The notes beneath the pieces were generated by a model. That model ran no database searches and had not been told where the DNA came from. It saw only the letters and a program-made list of their open reading frames with translations. From assembly GCA_000434475.1 (NCBI GenBank), contig FR879576.1, positions 4,544 through 33,960 of the forward strand: 29,417 nt of DNA, read 5' to 3'. The translations under genes and the position numbers were made by a program. Below are positions 15,011-22,084 of the stretch, piece after piece (the stretch's first letter is position 1; the number at the start of each line of letters is the position of its first letter). This DNA is from Dialister sp. CAG:486 (GTDB lineage: Bacteria; Bacillota; Negativicutes; Veillonellales; Dialisteraceae).

Positions 15011-16297
15011 ATGTTTATCGATAGAGCAAAGATTATTGTAGTCTCCGGTGCGGGCGGGGACGGGATGGTTTCCTTCCGCCGTGAAAAGTATGTACCGCGC
15101 GGCGGCCCGTCGGGCGGTGATGGCGGCAAGGGCGGCTCGGTCTTCATCAAAGCGAATAGCGACCTAAATACGCTGATCAATTTCCGCCGTCATAGAAAAT
15201 TCGCAGCCAAAGCCGGGGCCAACGGCGGCGCCAAAGAGATGTTCGGCAAAAATGCAGAGGACGTCTTCGTCGAGGTGCCGCTCGGAACGATGGTCTATGA
15301 CAATAAGACCGGCGAACTTCTGGCGGATATGACGCAGAATGGACAGGAAGCCCTCATCGTCAAAGGCGGGCATGGCGGCCGCGGAAATTCCCATTTCGCG
15401 ACATCGGCTGTCCGTGCGCCTCTTTATGCGGAAAAAGGCGAGCCGGGTGAAGAAAAGGAGCTGCGCCTCGAGCTGAAGGTGCTGGCGGATGTCGGTCTTC
15501 TGGGATTCCCGAGCGTAGGGAAATCCTCTCTCATCCGCAAGGTATCCGGTGCGAAGCCGGAAGTGGCGGCGTACCATTTCACGACGCTGAATCCGATCCT
15601 CGGTGTGGTGAATCTGGACTATGAGAGAAGCTTCGTCATGGCAGATATCCCGGGCCTGATCGAAGGCGCAAGTCAGGGGACCGGTCTTGGGGACGAATTT
15701 CTCCGCCATGTAGAGCGTACGAAGGTCCTCATCCATGTGCTTGATGCGGCGGGCAGCGAAGGCCGCGATCCATTGCATGATTTCCATATCATTAACAATG
15801 AGCTCGAGCTGTACAGCCCGGAGCTTCGTCAGAAGAAGCAGATCGTCGCAGCGAATAAGACCGATCTCATCGATGACCCGAAGAAGCTGGAAGAGTTGAA
15901 AAAGGCCATCGAGAAGGAAGGCTATGACTTCTATCCCATCTGCACGCTTTCCGGAGAAGGCACTCGTCCGCTCATGGAAGCCGTGTGGAAGCTTCTGCAG
16001 GAGATCCCCGATGTATCCTTCGAATCTCCGGAAAAGGCCATTGTATATGATGCGAACAAGCAGGAATTCGAGATCGAGTGCAAGAATGATGTGTACTATA
16101 TCAAGGGCAAGCGCGTGGAAAAGCTGGTCGGCATGACCGACTTCGAGGACTATGTCTCCCTGCGCCGCTTCGACAGAGCTTGGAGATTCATGGGCCTTGA
16201 CAAGCTCCTCCGCAAGGCAGGCTGTCAAGAAGGCGATACGGTCAATCTGTACGGCGTAGAATTCACCTGGTCGGAGAATCATAGTGAAGAGGAATAG
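15011..16297 (+). CDS. obgE: Obg-family GTPase
   Basis: Essential GTPase associated with 50S subunit maturation and stress signalling, 428 aa. The N-terminal glycine-rich Obg fold (about 1-158) includes FRREKYVPRGGPSGGDGGKGG. The G domain shows GFPSVGKSSL (G1, about 167), a threonine-containing FTTLNPILG (G2), ADIPGLIEGA (G3, about 212), NKTDLID (G4, about 283) and the usual C-terminal OCT domain (about 350-428), as in Gram-positive Obg. The start at 15011 is chosen because it begins the Obg fold and has GAGGT at 15001-15005; the frame is open upstream to 14903 without homology. First gene of a core block also containing yhbY. Confidence 0.96.
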   Translation: MFIDRAKIIVVSGAGGDGMVSFRREKYVPRGGPSGGDGGKGGSVFIKANSDLNTLINFRRHRKFAAKAGANGGAKEMFGKNAEDVFVEVPLGTMVYDNKTGELLADMTQNGQEALIVKGGHGGRGNSHFATSAVRAPLYAEKGEPGEEKELRLELKVLADVGLLGFPSVGKSSLIRKVSGAKPEVAAYHFTTLNPILGVVNLDYERSFVMADIPGLIEGASQGTGLGDEFLRHVERTKVLIHVLDAAGSEGRDPLHDFHIINNELELYSPELRQKKQIVAANKTDLIDDPKKLEELKKAIEKEGYDFYPICTLSGEGTRPLMEAVWKLLQEIPDVSFESPEKAIVYDANKQEFEIECKNDVYYIKGKRVEKLVGMTDFEDYVSLRRFDRAWRFMGLDKLLRKAGCQEGDTVNLYGVEFTWSENHSEEE

Positions 16298-16326
16298 CCG
16301 GTGACGGGGAGACTAGGAGACATCAG

Positions 16327-16490
16327 CCTCTCGTATCGTCATTTCGAGCGAAGCGAGAAATCTTTGTCATTTGCGGCCGAGTGGTTGATGTGTGGAAACC
16401 CCAAACGGGAAGCCTGTCATCAAGAGACCTTCGGGCATCGTCGCCATCTATACTCCGCGGCGCTTCTGATTTTTATGCGCCGCACCAGCC
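16327..16490 (+). repeat. Copy C of the interspersed modular repeat
   Basis: Fullest copy of the repeat: CTCTCGTATCGTCATTTCGA, the AGCGAAGCGAGAAATCT core (core 16339-16363), AAACGGGAAGCC, ACTCCGCGGCGCTTCTG and TATGCGCCGCACC. The left flank holds GACTAGGAGACATCAG, also found near 21913. It fills most of the 320-base gap between obgE and yhbY; the remainder (16491-16600) is a GAACCC and CGCAATCAAAAGGCG block like the one at 77-120. I see no gene in this gap. Confidence 0.85.
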
Positions 16491-16617
16491 CCTTTTGAAC
16501 CTTTTGAACCCATAGAACCCGCTCCCTCTCTTTCGAGCGCAATCAAAAGGCGTTACGCCCTAGAGGCTAACCCAGAACCATAAACCCATAAATCATTTTA
16601 ACCAAGGAGTTTTTTCC

Positions 16618-16908
16618 ATGCTTACAGGAAAACAGAAACAATACTTAAAGGCTCTTGCCGTGCAGCTGCCGGCGGTCGTGCAGATCGGTAAAGATGGCAT
16701 GAGTGAGACGGTCATCCAGAGTGTGGATGACGTCTTGACGGCACGCGAACTGATCAAAGTGAAGATCAATCAGAATTCGGACGAAGATATCAAGAGCACC
16801 GCTCTCTACCTCGCAGGGCATCTCTCCTGCGAGATCGTGCAGATCATCGGCAGAAACTGTGTTCTTTTCAAGAAAAAAGAAAAGAAGTCGCACTATGAAT
16901 TACCTTAA
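16618..16908 (+). CDS. yhbY: YhbY/CRM-domain RNA-binding protein
   Basis: Small ribosome-associated RNA-binding protein of the CRS1-YhbY family, 96 aa, matching the usual single-domain length. It begins LTGKQKQYLKALA, and VVQIGKDGMSETVIQSVDD is the conserved loop and helix region. AAGGAG lies 9 bases upstream. In Firmicutes and proteobacteria it is linked to pre-50S particles, consistent with obgE just before it. Its last 14 bases overlap the start of proB. Confidence 0.93.
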   Translation: MLTGKQKQYLKALAVQLPAVVQIGKDGMSETVIQSVDDVLTARELIKVKINQNSDEDIKSTALYLAGHLSCEIVQIIGRNCVLFKKKEKKSHYELP

Positions 16909-18037
16909 GACCGGAGATCGCGAAGCGATTCTGAAGAAAAAGCGTGTGGTCGTGAAGGTCGGTACCAGCTCGATCACCTATGAAAATGGGAAAGTGAATT
17001 TTCGCTACTTGGATCATCTGACGCGGCAGCTTGCTGACCTCAAGAACCGCGGTCTTGATGTGGTACTCGTCACTTCGGGGGCGATCGGCGTGGGACTGCC
17101 CATGCTTGGATTTCATAAGAAGCCGGATTTCCTGCCCTACAAACAGGCAGCAGCGGCCGTGGGGCAGGGCGCGCTCATGAATACCTATGAGCATCTCTTC
17201 CATGAATACGGGCAGACCGTTGGGCAGTTCCTTTTCACGAAGGGCGATGCGGTGAATTCGAAGCGCTATCTCTACATGAGAGGTACCATTCAGGCACTTC
17301 TTGAACTTGGAGCGATCCCGATCGTGAATGAAAATGATGCGGTATCCGCAGATGAGATCAAGATCGGCGACAATGACACGCTGTCTGCCATCGTCGCAAG
17401 CGTGGCAGAAGCCGACCTTTTGATTATTCTTTCCGACATTCAGGGGCTGTATACGAAGGATCCGAAGAGTCATCCGGATGCAGAGCTGATCCATGAAGTC
17501 CCCGCCTTCTCCCGTGAGCTTTTTGCCATTGCCGGCGGCGCGGGTACAGCGCGCGGTACGGGCGGCATGTATACGAAGATCCAGGCAGCGGAGATCTGCG
17601 TGCATTCTGGCATTGATATGATCATTGCGAAAAGCGATGAGAAAGAAGTCCTGCTGCGCATCATGGATGGGGAGGAGATCGGGACACTCTTCCGCGGTGA
17701 AAATGTGCATCCGCAGCTGAAGAAGCGGGATATCATCATCGGTACGGCGGTCAAAGGCAAGATCTTCGTCGATGAGGGATGCAGAAAGGCGCTCCTTGAG
17801 AAGGGCTCCTCACTCCTTCCTGTCGGCATCATCGATGTAGAAGGCGCTTTCAGTGATGGGGATACGGTGGCCGTGTACTTTGAGAATCAAGAACTGGCCC
17901 GCGGCATTTCCCACTACAGCAGTGAGGATGTACAGAAGATCATGGGACATCGCACCGAAGGGCTTTCCGAGGCTCTCGGCATGGCAGCGCCCTATGATAC
18001 GGTCATCCACAGAGACAATCTCTTGGTGATGAGATAA
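16895..18037 (+). CDS. proB: Glutamate 5-kinase
   Basis: First step of proline synthesis: ATP plus glutamate to glutamyl-5-phosphate, cytoplasmic, 380 aa. The amino-acid kinase domain (about 1-260) shows VVKVGTSSI (about 14), LVTSGAIGVG (about 55), NENDAVSADE (about 145) and IGDNDTLSAIVA. The C-terminal PUA domain (about 285-365) includes GIIDVEGAFSDGDTVAV. The ATG at 16895 gives the normal N-terminus; the frame opens at 16859 but that part is yhbY in another frame. The start overlaps yhbY by 14 bases with only a weak ribosome site, suggesting coupling. The partner gene proA, often adjacent, is not in the window. Confidence 0.95.
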   Translation: MNYLKTGDREAILKKKRVVVKVGTSSITYENGKVNFRYLDHLTRQLADLKNRGLDVVLVTSGAIGVGLPMLGFHKKPDFLPYKQAAAAVGQGALMNTYEHLFHEYGQTVGQFLFTKGDAVNSKRYLYMRGTIQALLELGAIPIVNENDAVSADEIKIGDNDTLSAIVASVAEADLLIILSDIQGLYTKDPKSHPDAELIHEVPAFSRELFAIAGGAGTARGTGGMYTKIQAAEICVHSGIDMIIAKSDEKEVLLRIMDGEEIGTLFRGENVHPQLKKRDIIIGTAVKGKIFVDEGCRKALLEKGSSLLPVGIIDVEGAFSDGDTVAVYFENQELARGISHYSSEDVQKIMGHRTEGLSEALGMAAPYDTVIHRDNLLVMR

Positions 18038-18077
18038 AGGGGACCACCGGTCTTATGGAGTGTTTCCCTAGGGAGTT

Positions 18078-18257
18078 ATGCGATTTCTGCTGGCAGACAA
18101 AATGAAATTTTCAGAAAAATTATACTGGATGGCGTACTACTATACCCGTCATCCGAAGGGGAGATTTGAACTGTCCCATATCCTGCAGCTTTGGGCATTT
18201 TGGGCAGTCTGTATTTTAGTGTGCGAAATGGTGCTGTATCTATGGCTGAACGGATAG
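18078..18257 (+). CDS. Small putative membrane protein, 59 aa
   Basis: Short frame not resembling any family I know. MRFLLADKMKFSEKLYWMAYYYTRHPKGRF is basic and aromatic; the C-terminal part (about 35-57, LQLWAFWAVCILVCEMVLYL) is a clear hydrophobic helix. GGGAG lies only 2 bases before the ATG at 18078, and an internal ATG at 18102 is an alternative start. The frame ends 16 bases inside nadD, which lacks a good ribosome site of its own, so this frame may couple nadD translation to proB. It fills most of the proB-nadD gap in the same direction. Real coding is plausible but unproven. Confidence 0.5.
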   Translation: MRFLLADKMKFSEKLYWMAYYYTRHPKGRFELSHILQLWAFWAVCILVCEMVLYLWLNG

Positions 18258-18844
18258 GTATTTTTGGCGGCTCTTTTAATCCCATTCATGTAGGACATTT
18301 GGTGATCGCAGAAGCGGCATGGCAGGAATTTTCGCTGCGCAAAGTCCTTTTCATTCCTTCCGGTGATACACCGAATAAGGATATGCACCACATTGACAAG
18401 AATATCCGCTATGCGATGGTGGAAAAGGCCATCGAAGGGAATGGGCATTTCATGATCTCACCCATTGAGCGTGACCGCCAAGGCCCTTCCTATACGGTGG
18501 ATACCATCCGTATCCTCCAGCGCGAGTTTGGCGATGATTATGAATTCTACTTCATCTGCGGCACCGATGCCGTGGCGGATTTGCCGACGTGGAAATACAA
18601 CAGGGAGCTTCTTTCTGCCTGTCATTTCATCTGCGCGAGCCGCCCTGGGAATGAAAATGAGATACAGAAGTCCATCGATTACTTTGGGGAACTGGGGAGG
18701 AAAAAGATCCATTTTCTAAAGACGCCGGAGCTGGCGATCTCCTCTACGATCCTCCGAGACTGGATCGCAGAGAAGAGATCCGTGCGCTACCTGATCCCGG
18801 ATGCGGTGATCGATATGATCCGCAGCAATAAATTGTATGAATGA
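18242..18844 (+). CDS. nadD: Nicotinate-nucleotide adenylyltransferase
   Basis: Converts nicotinate mononucleotide and ATP to deamido-NAD in NAD synthesis, cytoplasmic, 200 aa (family about 190-215). The nucleotidyltransferase signature GGSFNPIHVGHL (residues about 9-20) carries the HxGH-type site. FICGTDAVADLPTW is near 100, and SSTILRDWI (about 165) matches the ISSTxxR motif. The start at 18242 (MAERIGIFGG) is chosen from family N-termini; the frame is open to 18191. It overlaps the small ORF upstream and abuts yqeK, the normal Firmicute order. Confidence 0.95.
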   Translation: MAERIGIFGGSFNPIHVGHLVIAEAAWQEFSLRKVLFIPSGDTPNKDMHHIDKNIRYAMVEKAIEGNGHFMISPIERDRQGPSYTVDTIRILQREFGDDYEFYFICGTDAVADLPTWKYNRELLSACHFICASRPGNENEIQKSIDYFGELGRKKIHFLKTPELAISSTILRDWIAEKRSVRYLIPDAVIDMIRSNKLYE

Positions 18845-18878
18845 GGCGCGGGAAATACCACCACTTACTGAGGCTGTT

Positions 18879-19463
18879 ATGAAACTGGAAAAAATAGAAA
18901 AAGAACTGGAAAAGACATTGTCGCCGAAGCGGTTCCGTCATTCGGCGGGAGTCGCAGAGATGGCCCGTCATTTGGCGCATCTGTATGGGGCATCGGAAGA
19001 AAAGGCATACCTTGCCGGCTGGATCCATGACTGTGCGAAGGAGATGACACTCTCCGAAATGCAGCATGTTGTGAAGAAAGCACATCTGACATTTGATGAT
19101 GCAAAGCATATGCTTGGGAGCCGTGCGTTGCTGCATGGCCCGGCAGGGAGCGTCCTTGCCAAAACGGCATTTGGCATTGATGATGAAGAGATCCGGGGAG
19201 CGATCTATTATCATACGACGGGGCGCGTCGGCATGACGCTTCTCGAAAAGATCGTATTCCTCGCAGACTATATCGAGCCAAACCGCGATTTTCCCGGCGT
19301 CGAAGACCTGCGGCTCCTCGCAGAGAAAGACTTGGACGAAGCCGTACTTGCGGCGTATGATTCTACGATTTCCCATCTCATCGATCAGGAAGCGTACATT
19401 TATGGCCTCACTTTCTTAGGCCGCAATGATATGGTGGAAAAGCGGGAGAAGACCGATCGGTAG
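18879..19463 (+). CDS. yqeK: YqeK-type HD hydrolase (Ap4A hydrolase family)
   Basis: HD-domain metallohydrolase, 194 aa from this start. Members of the family are known to cleave diadenosine tetraphosphate symmetrically. Metal-binding residues lie in RFRHSAGVAEMA, IHDCAKEM, HGPAG and YHTTG, followed by DYIEPNR, the distinctive YqeK motif. ATG 18879 has TGAGG five bases upstream; ATG 18837 (adding 14 residues and overlapping nadD by eight bases) is the alternative. The position nadD-yqeK-LCP-rsfS is conserved in Firmicutes. Confidence 0.92.
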   Translation: MKLEKIEKELEKTLSPKRFRHSAGVAEMARHLAHLYGASEEKAYLAGWIHDCAKEMTLSEMQHVVKKAHLTFDDAKHMLGSRALLHGPAGSVLAKTAFGIDDEEIRGAIYYHTTGRVGMTLLEKIVFLADYIEPNRDFPGVEDLRLLAEKDLDEAVLAAYDSTISHLIDQEAYIYGLTFLGRNDMVEKREKTDR

Positions 19464-19505
19464 TCGGAGGTCGATCTGCTGCGAAAGAGAAACGCCTCTT
19501 GCGGT

Positions 19506-19610
19506 GTGAGTGCCGTGAAAGTCCATATCCTTCTTTTTACAGCGCTGCTTTGGGCATCAAGGTTTTCTGTGAAGATGATACATGAAGGAGGTTTTACCTC
19601 GAAGGTATGA
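19506..19610 (+). CDS. Possible 34-codon leader ORF before the LCP gene
   Basis: A GTG-started frame (MSAVKVHILLFTALLWASRF...) with a hydrophobic centre, whose TGA overlaps the LCP start codon (ATGA). The LCP gene's strong AAGGAGG (19585-19591) lies inside it, 15 bases from the ATG, within a small stem (GAGGT 19588-19592 with ACCTC 19596-19600). It could be a coupled leader peptide or chance. Confidence 0.2.
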   Translation: MSAVKVHILLFTALLWASRFSVKMIHEGGFTSKV

Positions 19611-20479
19611 TGAAAACGAAAAAAGGAAAGACAAAGATTAAGCTAAAAAAGCTTCTTCTTTTCCTGCTGATGGTGGTTTTGGCGATCGTGCTGCTCGTCT
19701 TGGGCACAGAAAAAATCGTACACTTTGCTACGGGGCGCATGCATGCCGATGAAGCAAAGCCGACCTACTACCTCTTCATCGGAGAGGATGAGACGGCAGG
19801 AAGCGAGGCGGATGCCATGCTGCTTCTGGCGGATAATGATAAGAAAAAAGAAATGACCTTCATTTCCATTCCGCCGAATACCAAGGTCGTCCGTCAGGAA
19901 AAGACAAATCTTCTTTTGAAGGATACGTTCAAAGAAGGCGGCGCAGAGGAGACAAAGTCAGCGGTGGAGAATCTGCTCCACATCCGCATCGACAAGTATG
20001 CGGTCGTGAACTATGCTGATTTTCGGGAGAATGTGTCGAAAGCCGGGCTCATTTCTCTCTATGTAGAAAAATATATGGAGCATCTTGATCGGGATGGATC
20101 CTTTGATATCGGACTGAATCAGGGCTACCAGCCGCTTGACAGCGAGCAGGCACTCGGCTATGTCCGCTACGTGGATAAGGAGGATGGAGAGATCGGCCGT
20201 ATCCAGCGACAGGAACGATTCCTCAAGATTTTCCTCTCGCATCTCCAAAGCCGCATGGCACTGCGGAACTGGCTGACCGTCCGCTACGGCTTCTGTGCGG
20301 TCGAGAGCGATATCACGCCGTCTGAGGCGGCCTCTTTGGCCTATCGGCTGACCGGCTATCCGCCGGAAGGATGCAAATTCATTATTTTCCCGGGCGAAAT
20401 GCAGACCATCGGGAAAGTCAGGACTTGGGTGGTGAATCCAGTGGAAGCACAGAAGGTGCTTTCTCTGACGATGGAATAG
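19607..20479 (+). CDS. LytR-CpsA-Psr (LCP) family protein
   Basis: Membrane-anchored, extracytoplasmic enzyme family that attaches anionic polymers or glycans to the cell wall; 290 aa. A basic N-terminus (KTKKGKTKIKLKK) and one membrane segment (about 14-34) precede the LCP domain. The domain shows FIGEDETAGSEADAMLLL (about 56-73), where family members have DxR-like residues, SIPPNTKV (the SIPRDT-like motif, altered), and the diagnostic LDSEQALGYVRYVDKEDGEIGRIQRQERFL near 180-210. The canonical SIPRDT is SIPPNT here, so catalytic competence is less certain. It lies between yqeK and rsfS as in many Firmicutes. Confidence 0.88.
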   Translation: MMKTKKGKTKIKLKKLLLFLLMVVLAIVLLVLGTEKIVHFATGRMHADEAKPTYYLFIGEDETAGSEADAMLLLADNDKKKEMTFISIPPNTKVVRQEKTNLLLKDTFKEGGAEETKSAVENLLHIRIDKYAVVNYADFRENVSKAGLISLYVEKYMEHLDRDGSFDIGLNQGYQPLDSEQALGYVRYVDKEDGEIGRIQRQERFLKIFLSHLQSRMALRNWLTVRYGFCAVESDITPSEAASLAYRLTGYPPEGCKFIIFPGEMQTIGKVRTWVVNPVEAQKVLSLTME

Positions 20480-20527
20480 ATGGGGCGCACCCAGGCATTA
20501 CCTATTAGAATAAAAAGGAGTATATGT

Positions 20528-20884
20528 ATGGAAACCAATCTTCAGACCATTTGTGAAGCATTATCGAATAAGAAAAGCGTACTCATTAAAGTACTGAATG
20601 TCCGTGATCTCACTTCGATCGCAGATTATTTCGTCCTCTGCTCGACCAGAAATCAGAAGCAGTCTCAGGCCGCGGCGGATGAAGTGGAAGAAAAGATGGC
20701 AGAACTCGGCGTGAAAGCGACCCGAAAAGAGGGCTACCGCGAAGGGGACTGGATCCTTCTCGACTTCGGCGATGTGATCGTTCACATTTTCACCGATGAA
20801 GAAAGACGTCATTACGATTTCGATACCCTCTGGAAAGAAGCGCCGGCAGAAGAATACCACGACGAGGGAGAAACGGAGAAATAA
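20528..20884 (+). CDS. rsfS: Ribosome silencing factor RsfS
   Basis: Binds ribosomal protein L14 on the 50S subunit and blocks subunit joining when nutrients are low; 118 aa, normal size. Family residues: SIADYFVLCSTRNQKQSQAAADEVEEKM (about 32-60), GYREGDWILLDFGDVIVHIFTDEERRHYDFDTLW (about 70-103). AAGGAG (20515-20520) is 7 bases before ATG 20528; an upstream extension to 20480 has no homology. Its TAA is immediately followed by the ATG of the next gene. Confidence 0.95.
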   Translation: METNLQTICEALSNKKSVLIKVLNVRDLTSIADYFVLCSTRNQKQSQAAADEVEEKMAELGVKATRKEGYREGDWILLDFGDVIVHIFTDEERRHYDFDTLWKEAPAEEYHDEGETEK

Positions 20885-21769
20885 ATGGAAGAGACCAGGA
20901 TTCCTGCCAAACAGGAAAGTATATATAAGGAAAACTCCATCGCAGAGCTCCCGGTCGTCCGTGCCTCCGGCTTTGGTGCCTTTTTGGACGGAGGTACAGG
21001 AAATTCGAAGGATGATATCCTCCTTCACAAAGGGCAGCAGACCCACGAGGTGAAGGAAGGGGAGAGGGTCAAGGTCTTCCTTTACCACGACCCGCATCAC
21101 CGTCTGACGGCCAGTATGCGCCTGCCGCAGATCGCCATCGGCGGCATCGGCTATGCGCCGGTACTTTTGACGACTCGTTTCGGCGCATTCGTCGACGTGG
21201 GGACGGAGCGAGGCATTTTCCTGCCCTTCTCTCAGATGATAGAGAATGTCACCGAAGGACAGCAGATCTGGGTCAAGCTTTACGAAGACAAGACCGGCCG
21301 TCTCGCTGTCACCATGCATGTTGATGAAGAAATGCGCGCCATCGCTTTGCCTTTCAAGGAGGCAAAGCTCGGGGACACGGTGACTGGCACCGTGTATAAT
21401 GAAACCGGAGAGGGCCTTTTCCTTGTGACAAGAGACCGCCACCTCGCGTTCATTCACAAGACAGAGCTTGCAAGATCCGTGCGCCTTGGGGAAGAAGTGA
21501 CGGGACGTATTTCTTACATCCGAAGTGACGGTCGTGTGAATCTCGCGCTTCGCCCGCAGAAGGAAAAAGCGATGGAAGGGGATATGGCTCTTCTCATCAG
21601 CTGCATGGAGCGCCATGGCGGTCTCCTTCCGCTTACCGACAAAAGCGATGCCGATCTCATCAAGAGTACCCTTGGCATCAGCAAGTCCGCTTTCAAAAGA
21701 GCGGTAGGCCATCTTTTGAAGGAACGGAAGATCACCATCACGGAAGGAAAGATCCGCTTGAAAGAGTAG
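20885..21769 (+). CDS. cvfB: CvfB-like S1 RNA-binding protein
   Basis: Cytoplasmic protein with tandem S1-like domains and a C-terminal winged helix (CvfB/YitL family), 294 aa. S1-type stretches include ASGFGAFLDGG (about 26), TRFGAFVDVGTERGIFLPFSQ (about 98) and a third near 170-220 ending in DGRVNLALRP. The last 60 residues (LPLTDKSDADLIKSTLGISKSAFKRAVGHLLKE) form the winged helix. Family members bind RNA and influence virulence-gene expression in staphylococci; the function here is inferred. It directly abuts rsfS and ends at a strong terminator. Confidence 0.88.
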   Translation: MEETRIPAKQESIYKENSIAELPVVRASGFGAFLDGGTGNSKDDILLHKGQQTHEVKEGERVKVFLYHDPHHRLTASMRLPQIAIGGIGYAPVLLTTRFGAFVDVGTERGIFLPFSQMIENVTEGQQIWVKLYEDKTGRLAVTMHVDEEMRAIALPFKEAKLGDTVTGTVYNETGEGLFLVTRDRHLAFIHKTELARSVRLGEEVTGRISYIRSDGRVNLALRPQKEKAMEGDMALLISCMERHGGLLPLTDKSDADLIKSTLGISKSAFKRAVGHLLKERKITITEGKIRLKE

Positions 21770-21816
21770 CGAGACGTTTTACTCCGCGCCTTTGGTGAAT
21801 GCATGAAAATGAAAAT

Positions 21817-21850
21817 GCGCCGATGAGCATATGGCTCATCGGCGCGTTTT
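21817..21850 (+). terminator. Rho-independent terminator ending the core block
   Basis: Perfect 12-bp stem GCGCCGATGAGC (21817-21828) with 21834-21845, a 5-base loop and a following T tract. An outer AAAATG/CATTTT pairing extends it, so it may also work on the minus strand. Confidence 0.9.
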
Positions 21851-21927
21851 TCATTTTGAGTAGCTAGGGATTAGTAGTTAGGGATTAGAGTTCTCGAGTA
21901 ACTCGTGACTGGTAGACATCAGACTCT

Positions 21928-22058
21928 CTCGTATCGTCATTTCGAGCGGAGCGAGAAATCTGTTTCGTTCGCGGTCAAACGGACGATGATAGGAAGGCCG
22001 AAACGGGAAATCTGGGATCAAGCCCCTCATATATTCGCGGCGAAGCCGCCACCCTAAT
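21928..22058 (+). repeat. Copy D of the interspersed modular repeat
   Basis: CTCGTATCGTCATTTCGAGC, then the core with one change (GGA for GAA; 21937-21961), a TTCGCGGTCAAACGGACGATG block shared with copy B, CGAAACGGGAA and a terminal GCGGCGAAGCCGCCACC. The flanks hold TAGGGATTAG (about 21866-21895) and CTAATCCCTGGTCACCAGTC (about 22061-22080). It occupies nearly all of the 315-base gap between cvfB and rqcH; no gene is seen there. Confidence 0.85.
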
Positions 22059-22084
22059 TCCTAATCCCTGGTCACCAGTCACCA

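Noticed and set aside
15164..16282. 372-codon minus-strand frame opposite obgE
   Set aside because: Shadow of ObgE, which has all its GTPase motifs on the plus strand.
20561..21712. 383-codon minus-strand frame opposite rsfS and cvfB
   Set aside because: Spans two real genes antisense; no family pattern.
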